Notes: a model not told the origin generated them from the sequence alone. A stretch of 42,477 bases of DNA from Anaerolineae bacterium (GCA_026645945.1 JAPKMO010000027.1:1-42477); one strand, 5' to 3'. Positions 30,824-40,056 are shown, numbered from the stretch's first letter. Numbers and translations are program-made.

Positions 30824-31690
30824 TCAAGCCACCTGAATACCCACTTGTTCCAGGAGGCTGCGGCTCAACTGCGCCCGATACGGGATGGGCTTTTTATCGA
30901 GGCCGTGCGAGTCCGAACCGGAGCTGGTCAGCAGGCCGTGTTTCTGGGCATATGCCTGATACATTTCAACCTGTTCCGGGGCGTGGAGGGGATAATAAAC
31001 CTCAAGACCATCTATCGGCACTTCGCGGCGCAGTTCATCCAGCAGATCAGCATCAAAACACAGAAACCCGCCGCTGCGTCCGGGGTGGGCGATCAGTGCT
31101 GCGGCCCCGCTTCTGTGAGCCGCGTCCACAACAGACGCGATGCCGGTAGTGGCATACTCACAGCCGGCTTCCTTTAGGATTTTGCCCGGCGAAACATCGC
31201 CGCCATAACCATGTTTTGTTAAGAGCGCGACCAGCGCGAAAGGGTGTCCTGAACTCGGCATGTCCAAGATGGCCGCGATTTCGTCGGGAAGCTCTGCTTC
31301 CGAAAAAGCATAACCTTTCCGGCGCAGGTTCTCGTAAACTTCCAGGGTGTTCTCGCGCTGGCGGTGCGCCACATCCTGTGCCAGATCATTCAGAGCATTG
31401 TTTTCAGGGTCAAAGCCATAACACAGCACGTCAACCGGCTCGCCCTTCCAGTTCGCGCTCATCTCCACTGCCACCAGCACCGGGTACTGCTTTTCCAGCG
31501 CAAGCTGTTGGAGCGATACCAGCGTATCCACGCGATCATGATCGGATATGGCGATTAACCCAAACTGCTCACTGGCCGCATATGCGATGAGTTGGTCAGG
31601 AAGCCAGGTGCCGTCACTGTAAACGGTATGGGTGTGCAGATCAACAACTGCATCAGGAGCAAGAACAAGATCATTCGTGGACAGTTTCAT
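30824..31690 (-). CDS. PHP-domain phosphoesterase
   Basis: 288 residues with a full polymerase-and-histidinol-phosphatase motif set: DLHTHTVYSDGT (motif 1), AISDHDRVDT (motif 2), VAVEMSANW with a metal-binding Glu, ALIAHPGRSGG (motif 3), and SSGSDSHG (motif 4). Members of this group include 3',5'-nucleoside bisphosphate phosphatases and 5'-3' RNases such as RNase AM. Which substrate is used here is not clear. A helical insert (about 95-150) with DEIAAILDMPSSGHPFALVALL matches the TrpH/YciV-type insertion domain. There is no signal peptide, so it is cytoplasmic. It is a monocistronic-looking minus-strand gene. Confidence 0.9.
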   Translation of the reverse strand: MKLSTNDLVLAPDAVVDLHTHTVYSDGTWLPDQLIAYAASEQFGLIAISDHDRVDTLVSLQQLALEKQYPVLVAVEMSANWKGEPVDVLCYGFDPENNALNDLAQDVAHRQRENTLEVYENLRRKGYAFSEAELPDEIAAILDMPSSGHPFALVALLTKHGYGGDVSPGKILKEAGCEYATTGIASVVDAAHRSGAAALIAHPGRSGGFLCFDADLLDELRREVPIDGLEVYYPLHAPEQVEMYQAYAQKHGLLTSSGSDSHGLDKKPIPYRAQLSRSLLEQVGIQVA

Positions 31691-31786
31691 TGGTCAGCCC
31701 TTTCGCGCCAACAACGTCCAAACACCTGTTCAAAATGGTAAACTATAAAAACACGCTGTACCGTGTCTCTACAGAAAAACTACAGC

Positions 31787-32968
31787 TTATCCCGCCGGTT
31801 TCGGCGGCGGCAGCCCTTCCTGCGTGGCGCGCGGCGGCAGGATGGCCGTCGGCGTCGGCGGCAGCGGCGTATTGGAAGCCGTCGGCGTGGGGCCGGGCGT
31901 ATCGGTGGCCGTCGGCGTGGCGGTAGGCGTGGGCGTATCGCTCGGCGTCGGGGTGATGCTCGGTGTATCGGTCGGCGTTGGGCTGGGGCCGGGCGTATCG
32001 GTCGGCGTCAGCGCCGCGATCAGGCCGCCAACGTCAATCGCCGAAGTGGGTATGGGCGTGGCCGTAAAGGCCGAAGTCGGCTCAAAGCCCGGCCCGGAAC
32101 GTACTTCCACGCCGCCGGTGGTGAAGGTGATGTCCACCTTCTGCCCGCGCCCGCCAAACACGCCCTGCGGCTGGCCGTTGTAGGTGACGATCAGCGCTTC
32201 GGCGTTGCTGGCCGTCACCAGAATACGCTGGTTGGCCGGGTATTCCAGCACATCGCCGGGGCGGGCGATACCTGCATACTGTTCGATGTCGTCGGTTACG
32301 ACCCGCAGCCAGGAACGCTGCGCCATTTGTATGGTGACGAGGACGCCGCGCCCGCTGAAGTTCTGCTGCGCGGCAATCGCCAGCGGCGTGAGGGTCGGCC
32401 CTGCCGTGAAGGTGGGGAACACCGTCAGCGTGGGCGAGGGCGGAAGCTGCGCCAGAATGTCCGGCCCGACCGCACCGGGCGAGCTGTTTTCCGGCTGCCG
32501 CAGCAGTTCAACCGCCACCAGCACGATGACCCCCAGGGCGGCCACCGCCACCAGCAGCATCACCAGCGTATTCAGCGCGCTGCCGCGCCGTCGTGGAGGA
32601 AGCGAAGCCGCCTGCACGGGGGGGAGGGTAGGATGCGTATCCGTGATCGAACGTGCTGCCACCGGCGCAAAGGTCTGGGTGCTGCGTTTGCCGCGCCGCC
32701 GGCCGTTGCGGCGCGGGCGCGGCCCGCCCACCAGCGAGGCGTCGTAATAAGCCACTACCCGGTCTTCCTCCAGCCCCAGGAAGCGGGCATAGTTGCGAAT
32801 AAAACCGCGTATCTGGACGGGCGAGGCATCTTTGACTGTGAAGTCGCCCAGTTCAAACGACTCCAGGATGCGGCGGCGAATTTTGAGCGCCTGTTCGGCG
32901 TCCTCCAGGGTTAGTTCCTTCGCCTCGCGGGACTCGCGCAAATAGCGGCCTAATGCCTGTGCATCCAT
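31787..32968 (-). CDS. RodZ-like HTH transmembrane protein with PTPTP tail
   Basis: 393 residues. The N-terminal helix-turn-helix (about 5-75; ALGRYLRESREAKELTLEDAEQALKIRRRILESFE and VQIRGFIRNYARFLGL) is RodZ/HTH_25 type. A basic stretch (RPRRNGRRRGKR) precedes the membrane helix (LNTLVMLLVAVAALGVIVLVAVELL, about 130-155). Outside is a DUF4115-like beta domain (SWLRVVTDDIEQYAGIARPGDVLEYPANQRILVTASNAEALIVTYNG), which typifies RodZ-like proteins, and then a very Thr/Pro-rich tail (about 300-393) that may cross the wall. RodZ links MreB to cell shape in rods; mreB is not in this window, so that function is not shown. It is convergent with nothing and follows rplI on the minus strand. Confidence 0.88.
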   Translation of the reverse strand: MDAQALGRYLRESREAKELTLEDAEQALKIRRRILESFELGDFTVKDASPVQIRGFIRNYARFLGLEEDRVVAYYDASLVGGPRPRRNGRRRGKRSTQTFAPVAARSITDTHPTLPPVQAASLPPRRRGSALNTLVMLLVAVAALGVIVLVAVELLRQPENSSPGAVGPDILAQLPPSPTLTVFPTFTAGPTLTPLAIAAQQNFSGRGVLVTIQMAQRSWLRVVTDDIEQYAGIARPGDVLEYPANQRILVTASNAEALIVTYNGQPQGVFGGRGQKVDITFTTGGVEVRSGPGFEPTSAFTATPIPTSAIDVGGLIAALTPTDTPGPSPTPTDTPSITPTPSDTPTPTATPTATDTPGPTPTASNTPLPPTPTAILPPRATQEGLPPPKPAG

Positions 32969-33002
32969 GACGTATTTATTTCACCAGCCCCACCTGCTAA
33001 AA

Positions 33003-33047
33003 GAAAGCGACCCCGGACACGGTGGTTATACCGGCGGGGCCGCATTT
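33003..33047. terminator. Terminator between rplI and the RodZ-like gene
   Basis: GCGACCCC (33007-33014) pairs with GGGGCCGC (33036-33043) with one mismatch. It is followed by ATTTTTTC on the plus strand and by TTTCTTTT on the minus strand, so it can work on either, most likely on the minus-strand rplI transcript. Confidence 0.5.
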
Positions 33048-33070
33048 TTTCAACATTTGGGAAAACAAAC

Positions 33071-33622
33071 TTACTCGGCGGCGTCCGGCGCAGGCGCTTC
33101 CGCTTCCATCACCGGCTCGGCGGCCTGGGCTGCCGCTGCTTCTGCCGCGCCCCTGGCTGCCAGGAAACTCGCCAGTTCTTCTTCCCGCACCACATGGATA
33201 CGCAGCGCGGGCGAAATTTCCGTCCCCAGGCGTACCGGTACTTCAAACAGGCCGATTTCCCGGATGGCCTGCTGGCTGATGCGGCGGCGGTTGATGTCAA
33301 TGCCGACCTTTTCGTAGAGCGCCTGGGCGATATCGCTGGTCGTTACCGAACCAAACAGCTTGCCGGTGTTGGCAGCGCGGCGGCCAAATACCAGTTCCAC
33401 GCCGTCAATCTGGCGGGCCAGGTCATTGAGGCGGTTTTCCAGTTCGGCTTTGCGGGCGGCTGCCGTCTCGCGCAGGCGTTCGGCGCGCGCCAGCTCCGCC
33501 GGGGTGGCTTTGGCGGCCAGTTTTTTGGGGATCAGGTAATTACGGGCGTAACCATCGGCCACTTCCACCACTTCCCCGGCCACGCCCTGCTTGTAGACAT
33601 CTGCGAGCAGAATAACTTTCAT
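33071..33622 (-). CDS. rplI: 50S ribosomal protein L9
   Basis: 183 residues from ATG 33622 (MKVILLADVYKQGVAGEVVEVADGYARNYLIPK is the canonical N-terminus; a GAGGTGG site lies about 8 bases upstream). The globular N-domain (1-40), connecting helix (AELARAERLRETAAARKAELENRL) and C-domain (GRRAANTGKLFGSVTTSDIAQAL and ISPALRIHVV) are all present. Beyond the usual roughly 150 residues it has an Ala/Glu-rich tail (AARGAAEAAAAQAAEPVMEAEAPAPDAAE in pieces). L9 binds 23S rRNA on the large subunit. The usual partners rpsF, ssb and rpsR are not next to it. It has a consensus promoter just upstream (33697-33725). Confidence 0.96.
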   Translation of the reverse strand: MKVILLADVYKQGVAGEVVEVADGYARNYLIPKKLAAKATPAELARAERLRETAAARKAELENRLNDLARQIDGVELVFGRRAANTGKLFGSVTTSDIAQALYEKVGIDINRRRISQQAIREIGLFEVPVRLGTEISPALRIHVVREEELASFLAARGAAEAAAAQAAEPVMEAEAPAPDAAE

Positions 33623-33696
33623 CGGCTTTTCCACCTCAAAAATCGGCAACCACCCCGCCGGGCGCTGCGTGTTACGTCTTGTGAAAATGAAGATGT

Positions 33697-33725
33697 ATTA
33701 TAAACGCCGCTCATGGGCATGACAA
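33697..33725 (-). promoter_or_regulatory. rplI: rplI promoter
   Basis: On the minus strand TTGTCA (33725-33720) and TATAAT (33702-33697) are exactly 17 bases apart, about 75 bases before the rplI ATG. This is the best sigma-70-like match seen in the window. Confidence 0.75.
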
Positions 33726-33892
33726 GCGTGGGCTTTCACGGCGCAGGGCTTACGCATCAAACTGTAATTTTGCGTCACGTTAACCCCTATACCCCCGGCC
33801 CTCTTCCTCTCTGAAGGGACTTCCTCCGGCCGCCGTATACGGAGAAAAGGGGAGTAAGAGTCACATTAATCCATCTCTCCGAATTCGGCGAT

Positions 33893-33970
33893 CCAAACGG
33901 GGACGCATGTCCCCTGAGGGGAGGGAATTTGGGTGAGAGGAAGGTTCACAACGGAACTGGCAATCAAGGT
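33893..33970 (-). repeat. Dispersed repeat, copy 2 (about 78 bp, inverted to 27097)
   Basis: The reverse complement of 33893-33970 matches 27097-27174 with a few substitutions. It and the neighbouring purine/pyrimidine-biased DNA (33780-33890) fill the gap between the rplI promoter and the TIR-WD40 gene. No gene or clear promoter for the TIR gene was found in it. Confidence 0.8.
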
Positions 33971-34041
33971 CACAGCGCCTAATTGTTGGATTTCGTGTAA
34001 TATAACAAATAAGGTGGTTCTATTAGTTGAGGCGGGGCATT

Positions 34042-36834
34042 ATGAGCGATGTGTTTATTTCTTACTCTCGTAAGGACGGCGATTTTATGCGCCGTTTACA
34101 TGAATCGCTCGCGGCGCGGAAACAGGACATCTGGGTTGATTGGGAGGACATCCCGCTGACCGCCGACTGGTGGCGCGAAATCTGCGGCGGCATCGAGGCG
34201 GCGGATACGTTTATGTTCATCATCAGCCCCGACTCGATCAATTCGGAAGTTTGCCGTAAAGAAATTGACCATGCCGTCGAACATAACAAACGTTTTGTGC
34301 CGATCCTGCATCGGGAACTGACCGAGGAAGAACGCGAATCCGCGCATCCGGCCATCAACGCGCACAACTGGATTCTCTTTCGGGCGCAGGACGATTTTAA
34401 TACCGCCGTCAATCACCTGATGGCGGCGGTTGAAACCGACCTGTCCCATGTGCGGGAACATACCCGGCTGCTGGTGCGGGCGCGCGAGTGGGAAATCAAG
34501 GGGCGCGATTCCAGCCTGCTGCTGCGCGGGCGTGACCTGTTGGAAGCCGAAACATGGTTGTTCGCCGCCGGCGTCAAAGAACCGCAGCCGACGGCGCTGC
34601 ACCGGGAGTACATCGCCGCCAGCCGGAATGCCGTTAACCTTCGCCAGCGCATGACGGTTGGCGCGCTGGCGGTCGGCCTGGTGCTGGCGCTGGTGCTGGC
34701 GGCCTTCGCTTTTGTCCAGTCGCAGGCGGCCAACGAAAACGCCCGTTTAGCCGCCGCCGCGCAGGCATTGGCGGAAAACAACGCCGCGACAGCCATATAC
34801 CAGGGCGGCGTCGCACAGTCAATCGCGCTGGCTGCCCAGGCGCAGCTTGAACTGAGCGGCGGTTTCCCGGAACGCAGTGTTTTGCTGGCGCTGGCGGCGC
34901 TGGAAAATTACCCCTACACCCGCCAGGCCGAAAGCGCCCTGGGTATCGCCATCGCCGGCAGCCGCGCGCGCGCAATTGTCCCCTATGGCGATGTGGTGCT
35001 GTCCGCCGCTGCCTGGTCGCCGGACGGCGTCCATCTGGTCACAGGCGACGAGTATGGGGTGATGCGCATTTGGGATGCTGCGCGCGGCGAGGAGCTGCTG
35101 GCTGCCGGCGATTTATTATGGGGGCCGATTGTCGGCCTGGACTGGTCGCCGGACGGCACGCGCATTGCGGCAACATCCGCTGAAGGCGTTCTGCGGGCGC
35201 TGGACGCGGCGGACGGCGAAACCCTGTGGGAAATAAACGGGTTGTATGGGCTGAACGATGTCGCCTGGTCGCCGGACGGCGCGCGCCTGCTGACGGTGCG
35301 CGGTTCGAGAGAAGACCGGGGCGTTGAAGTGGTAGAGGTCTGGGACGTTGAGAGCCGCGAGATGCTCCTCAGTCTGACCGGACACGCGGCGGCCTGGTCG
35401 CCGGACGGCGCGCGCCTGGTCATCGCCACTTTCGACCCCGTTCCGCCCGGCACGAGCGATACCCTGGCGATTTTTGACTCCTGGACGGGCGAAGAAATCA
35501 CGCCGTTCTCCGGTTCGACTTCCGCGCTGCGCCATCTGGCCTGGTCGCCGAACGGCGCGCGAATCATCAGCACCAACTGGCCGCCATACGGGCATCACAT
35601 GGTGGTATGGAATGCCGAAACGGGGCTGGCCGAACACGTATTGACCGGCCATACGGACTACGGCGCCGGCGCGGACTGGTCGCCGGACGGCGCGCGGCTG
35701 GTCACGGCCAGCCTGGACGGGACGGCGAAAGTCTGGGATGCCGCCGGCGGGCAGCTTTTGTACACGCTGTTCGGCCACACCGATGATCTGACCGCCGTCG
35801 CCTGGTCGCCGGACGGCAAATCTATCGCCACCACCGGCGAAGATTATACCCTCCGCCTCTGGAACGCCGGTGGCAGCGAAATCGTCACCCTGCGCGGCCA
35901 CACCGACGAAGTGTTTTCAGCGCGCTGGTCGCCGGACTCCATGCGCATCGTCACCGCCAGCCGCGACGGGACGGCCCGAATCTGGGATGCCGCCAGCGGC
36001 TTAGAAACACACAACTTTGCTGACCCCAGAGGCCTGCTGTGGGATGCGGGCTGGTCGCCCGACGGCCAGCAAATCGTCATCGCAACAACGGGCGACTCGG
36101 CAGTTGTTCTTGATGCTAACAGCGGTGCGGAAATGGTCAGGCTGGCGGGCGAGATGTTCCGGGTTTATTCCGCCGCCTGGTCGCCGGATGGGAGGCGGGT
36201 CGTCACCAGCACGCGCTCCGGTCACGTCAAAATCTGGGACGCCGCCAGGGGGCTTGAACTGCTGAACATAGACGCGGCATCGCCCGCCGTCTGGTCGCGG
36301 GATGGGTTGTTCGTCGCCACCGGCGGCGCGGGCAGCGTTAACGTCTGGGACGCGGCCACCGGCGATCTGCGCCTGTCGCTGGCCGGACATAACGAATACG
36401 TGGTGGGCATTGAATGGTCGCCGGATAACTCGCGGATTTTGACTGCCAGCCGCGACGGGATGGCTAAAATCTGGGACGCGGCGAGCGGGGTGCTGCTGGT
36501 GACGCTGGCCGGACACACCGATGATATAAATGCCGCCGCTTGGTCGCCGAACGGCACGCGCATTGTCACCGCCAGCAGCGACCAGACCGCTAAAATCTGG
36601 GATGCCATCACCGGCAGCCAATTGTTTACGATTCCGGCGCACGACGATATTGTTTACGGCGTATCCTGGTCGCCGGACGGCACGCGCATCGCCACCACCA
36701 GTTATGATGGAACGGCCAAAATCTGGCGGGTCTGGGAGTCGCTCGACGATCTGATGATTTATGCACGTGCCTGCTGCGCCGTCCGCGATCTGACACCCGA
36801 CGAACGCCAGCAGTTCGGCCTGCCGGTCGGGTAA
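34042..36834 (+). CDS. TIR-transmembrane-WD40 protein (930 aa)
   Basis: An N-terminal TIR domain (about 1-130; DVFISYSRKDGDFMRRLHESL, WVDWEDIPLTADWW, MFIISPDSINSEVCRKEIDHA, RFVPILHREL). Glu74 in VCRKEI is at the position of the catalytic Glu of NAD-cleaving TIR domains. A linker leads to one membrane helix (VGALAVGLVLALVLAAFAFVQS, about 204-228), an Ala-rich helical segment (about 229-305) and 14 WD40-type repeats (WSPDG blades, about 315-910), enough for two seven-bladed propellers. TIR-WD40 proteins are known in bacteria and some TIR proteins act in anti-phage immunity; that role here is inferred. The start is ATG 34042 (GAGGCGGGG just upstream). It is convergent with the next gene by 12 bases. 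Confidence 0.9.
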   Translation: MSDVFISYSRKDGDFMRRLHESLAARKQDIWVDWEDIPLTADWWREICGGIEAADTFMFIISPDSINSEVCRKEIDHAVEHNKRFVPILHRELTEEERESAHPAINAHNWILFRAQDDFNTAVNHLMAAVETDLSHVREHTRLLVRAREWEIKGRDSSLLLRGRDLLEAETWLFAAGVKEPQPTALHREYIAASRNAVNLRQRMTVGALAVGLVLALVLAAFAFVQSQAANENARLAAAAQALAENNAATAIYQGGVAQSIALAAQAQLELSGGFPERSVLLALAALENYPYTRQAESALGIAIAGSRARAIVPYGDVVLSAAAWSPDGVHLVTGDEYGVMRIWDAARGEELLAAGDLLWGPIVGLDWSPDGTRIAATSAEGVLRALDAADGETLWEINGLYGLNDVAWSPDGARLLTVRGSREDRGVEVVEVWDVESREMLLSLTGHAAAWSPDGARLVIATFDPVPPGTSDTLAIFDSWTGEEITPFSGSTSALRHLAWSPNGARIISTNWPPYGHHMVVWNAETGLAEHVLTGHTDYGAGADWSPDGARLVTASLDGTAKVWDAAGGQLLYTLFGHTDDLTAVAWSPDGKSIATTGEDYTLRLWNAGGSEIVTLRGHTDEVFSARWSPDSMRIVTASRDGTARIWDAASGLETHNFADPRGLLWDAGWSPDGQQIVIATTGDSAVVLDANSGAEMVRLAGEMFRVYSAAWSPDGRRVVTSTRSGHVKIWDAARGLELLNIDAASPAVWSRDGLFVATGGAGSVNVWDAATGDLRLSLAGHNEYVVGIEWSPDNSRILTASRDGMAKIWDAASGVLLVTLAGHTDDINAAAWSPNGTRIVTASSDQTAKIWDAITGSQLFTIPAHDDIVYGVSWSPDGTRIATTSYDGTAKIWRVWESLDDLMIYARACCAVRDLTPDERQQFGLPVG

Positions 36835-36846
36835 TTTTCGACAGGT

Positions 36847-39800
36847 TTACCGCGACCGCGTGCGAGCTTTAAAGTACCCGTGCATGAAGCGGTAAAACTC
36901 CAGCGTGTTTTTGGGCTGCTGTTTGTTTTCGTCCAGTTTGCGCGCCAGTCCCGTATCCTCAAGCGCCTTTGCGCTGCCCTGTTCGGCGATATGTATCACC
37001 AGTTCCGGCGTGCGCTGGAGGTCAATCGCCAGGGCGCGCACGTTTTCGCGCCGCTTGCTGAGCGGGATATTGCCCCACAGGCTTTCGAGTTCGCTGCGAA
37101 TGGCCGCCGTCCGAATCGCCACCCGCTTGTCCGGCGGGAAGGCACGGATGGCGCTGCGGAGCAGGCCGTTGATGATCTCGACCTGTTCTTTGAGCATCGG
37201 CGCGGAACGTTCGCCCAGCGTATGCGGGCTGATGCTGGCCGGCGGTTTGAGTTTGAGCGGGTAGCGTTTGCCTTTGGTGAAGTAGCCGCTCATCACCCAC
37301 AGCACATCCAGCGCACTGATGGGGTCAGCCTTGCCCGCCAGCAGGTTTTCGATGTGTTTATCGAAGTCGCGTGGGCGGTTGGCGGCCTGGAAATCGCCCA
37401 GCACCACCAGCGCCCGCCCCAGGCCGAGCAGATCGCGCATAATCATGCGCCGGTCGTCGTCGGTCAGGCCGCCCGGCATACTGTCGAGGTCGTTCATCAG
37501 CGACCCCAGGCTGGGGATACGCTTCGGGTCGCAGTAAGCGGAGGCGGTATCGTACAAAAAGTCGGCAGCGATGTGCAGATATTCGGCGTAACTCAACAGG
37601 TCTACGTCGTCCATCAGCCGCTTGAGCGCGTAAGTGGCTTCCAAAGCCTGCTGAACGCTCAGGCCGAACTCGCGCCCGAAGGTGGTCACGGCGCGGCGGG
37701 CGTCCTCGTCGCTGGCCTGCCGCACGTAGCGGCGCAGCAGTTCCATGCCGGCCACCCGCACCTGATCATCCCAGTCCATCAGCTTGTACATGCGCCCCAC
37801 CAGGCCGACGCCGCGCCCGCTTTCCCGCGCGGCCACCTGCACCAACAGGTCGCCCACCCGAATGGTGTTCGGCACGTCCTTACGTTTGATGTGGAACTTC
37901 AGCAGGGCGATCATGGCCGAAGGCTGGATGACCTGCAAGATGGAGGGGTTATCGTATAACATCTGCGTGGCGGCTTCGGCCACCGGGTCGAGCGCCGACG
38001 ACCAGTCGTGGCCTTCCAGCGCGCCGATATAAGCCATCGCCAGCGGCAGCCCCTTGATGCCGGCAGCGCCCACCGCGTCCAGCGCCGCCGGCGCGTCGTC
38101 GGTGTTCATGGGTGTTTCGGCGAACAGCCGCCGCACGACGGCCACGTATTCCGATTGTTTGTCGCCGGGGTACAGCAGCCGCGCCTGATGCAGCATTTCC
38201 GCCCCTAGTTCGGCATATGCGCCGGTTGCCAGCAGCAGTTGTAAAAGATAGGTCGGGCCGGGGGATTCGAGCTGCAAAAGCGCCTCGTCGCTGGAAAGAT
38301 TTTTAGCGATCCAGCGCAGCATCTGGCTGTACTGCACGCCCCAGGCCGTCGGCAGCAGTTGAACCAGCCCGGCCAGTGCCGGCGTATCCACAATATCCAT
38401 TCGCCCGGAGCGGACGGCGATTTCGGCCAGACGAATCAATACCAGATCGCGCCAGCGGTCGCCAAAGGCGGCGGCAGTATCCATCAGCAGGCCGCTCGGA
38501 CACAGGCCGGGGTCGGCGCCGGTGATGTACGGAACCAGCCGCGTGAGGCTGAGCGGAAGCTGCCCGGTGAACTTCTGCGAGCTGATAAGCCGCTCCAGCA
38601 CGTCGTTTTCGAGATAATTCACCGCCAGCAAAAACAGCGTCAGGTTCAGGTCGGCGTCCAGCACGCTCAACGGCAGCGCCAGTTCGATCAGCTTTGGCAC
38701 AGCGCGGCTGATCTCGACGCCGGGGCTGGCATGGTGCAGCGTCTCCAGAAAATCGTTGACGGCCTTCACGTCGCGCGCTTTCACCAGTTCTTCCATGCGG
38801 GCGACGGCGGCGCGGTGGGTCAGTTCGACCCAGGCCGTCCCCACCGGCCCCAGCGGATTCGCCAGCCAGCGCGAGAGCGTTTCGTAAACCATGCGGGCTT
38901 TACCTTCGGCGACGGCATCGCCCAACTGCTGCTGGAGCGCGCGTTCCATATCGGGGTGCTGCCGCAGCATCACGGCCACCGGCTCGGCGTGCTGCATATC
39001 ACCCAGAGCCAGCGAAAACGCCAGCACGTGCCGGCCATATGCCGCCCGCAGGTCGTCGGTCAGCGTCGGGTCTTCCGCCAGGATGCGCGATACCGCCGCG
39101 ATTTCGACCGGCTGGTTATTGAGCAGGGCTTCGTCCACCCGGAAGCGGTGCGCCGCATAACCGAGCGCATCGGCCAGCCGGTCGCCCCGCCGGATGCGCC
39201 AGGCCGCCACCGCCGTCAGCCGCCGCGTTTGCTGGATAACCAGGTCGGCATCCAGCCGAAGCTGGCTGGTGATAAAACGGCTGTAGTCATCCGAGACGGT
39301 GTGGCCGGAAAGGCTGCCTTCCGCCCACTCGTAAATCAAGGCGTCGCGCAGGGACGCTTTTTCCGGCATAAAACGAATCTGCGCGTCAATGCGCGTTTTG
39401 GACTGGCTGTGGGTGGCGAATGTCACGCCGAAACGCGCCGATGGCGGCAGCAGCGCCAGCAAACCCTGGACGAACAGCACCCGCTGTTCAATGTCCGGCG
39501 GCGCGTTCCGCACCACCACCGGCACGCCCTGGACGATTCCCGCCAGCAGCCCTTCGATGGTGTCTATGCGGTTATGGGTGCAGCTCATCAGACGCAGGAT
39601 GTCGTCAACCTGCGCTTCGGCTGAGGGCGCTTCGACCGGTGGCAGAGTCAGCGGCGGCAGTTTATCGCCCAGGCGGTCGTAGGTCGGCATCTGGTCTTCG
39701 AGCAGCCGCATCAGGGCTTTGAGATTGCCGCCGATGGCGCGCAGCATCTCCGGCGGCGCGATGATGTAATGCAGCATACTCTGGCCGGCCTCGCCCTGGG

Positions 39801-40056
39801 TAGACTGCACCAGCACGAACGGCACGCTCTGGCGGCCCCGCACCAGCGCCCACGCGCCGACCGGCGACCCCGCCAGCGGCGGCAGCAGCGCCTGTTTGAC
39901 CGCCTCGCCAACCTGTTCCGGTTTAACGCCCGCCGACGACGCCAGCAGGCGCAGTTCGCCTTCCGGCTGGCCGTCGCGCGCCAACTGGCCGTAATAAAAG
40001 TGTTCCAGCGCGTAATCTACTGACGACACGTTCCACAATCTTTCCGCAGGCTGCAA
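36847..40056 (-). CDS. Large helical protein, N-terminus GAP1-like (1069 aa)
   Basis: No signal peptide or membrane helix is seen. The N-terminal roughly 150 residues have DYALEHFYYGQLARDGQPEGELRLLASSAGV and SVPFVLVQST, which resemble the GTPase-associated protein 1 N-terminal domain (type 2). The middle (LLPPSARFGVTFATHSQ) resembles its GAP1-M region. The remainder (about 330-1069) looks like a long alpha-solenoid without a motif I can name. In known GAP1 systems the partner is a GTPase, which is absent here. The assignment is tentative. The start is uncertain: TTG 40056, or GTG 40029 with GGAAAG upstream. The gene's stop is 12 bases from the TIR-WD40 stop, so the two converge. There are no close helper genes on its own strand. 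Confidence 0.8.
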   Translation of the reverse strand: MQPAERLWNVSSVDYALEHFYYGQLARDGQPEGELRLLASSAGVKPEQVGEAVKQALLPPLAGSPVGAWALVRGRQSVPFVLVQSTQGEAGQSMLHYIIAPPEMLRAIGGNLKALMRLLEDQMPTYDRLGDKLPPLTLPPVEAPSAEAQVDDILRLMSCTHNRIDTIEGLLAGIVQGVPVVVRNAPPDIEQRVLFVQGLLALLPPSARFGVTFATHSQSKTRIDAQIRFMPEKASLRDALIYEWAEGSLSGHTVSDDYSRFITSQLRLDADLVIQQTRRLTAVAAWRIRRGDRLADALGYAAHRFRVDEALLNNQPVEIAAVSRILAEDPTLTDDLRAAYGRHVLAFSLALGDMQHAEPVAVMLRQHPDMERALQQQLGDAVAEGKARMVYETLSRWLANPLGPVGTAWVELTHRAAVARMEELVKARDVKAVNDFLETLHHASPGVEISRAVPKLIELALPLSVLDADLNLTLFLLAVNYLENDVLERLISSQKFTGQLPLSLTRLVPYITGADPGLCPSGLLMDTAAAFGDRWRDLVLIRLAEIAVRSGRMDIVDTPALAGLVQLLPTAWGVQYSQMLRWIAKNLSSDEALLQLESPGPTYLLQLLLATGAYAELGAEMLHQARLLYPGDKQSEYVAVVRRLFAETPMNTDDAPAALDAVGAAGIKGLPLAMAYIGALEGHDWSSALDPVAEAATQMLYDNPSILQVIQPSAMIALLKFHIKRKDVPNTIRVGDLLVQVAARESGRGVGLVGRMYKLMDWDDQVRVAGMELLRRYVRQASDEDARRAVTTFGREFGLSVQQALEATYALKRLMDDVDLLSYAEYLHIAADFLYDTASAYCDPKRIPSLGSLMNDLDSMPGGLTDDDRRMIMRDLLGLGRALVVLGDFQAANRPRDFDKHIENLLAGKADPISALDVLWVMSGYFTKGKRYPLKLKPPASISPHTLGERSAPMLKEQVEIINGLLRSAIRAFPPDKRVAIRTAAIRSELESLWGNIPLSKRRENVRALAIDLQRTPELVIHIAEQGSAKALEDTGLARKLDENKQQPKNTLEFYRFMHGYFKARTRSR

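Noticed and set aside
36264-36846. TIR-WD40 plus large protein as a single two-gene operon
   Set aside because: The genes are on opposite strands and converge, so cotranscription is excluded. Only proximity remains as evidence.
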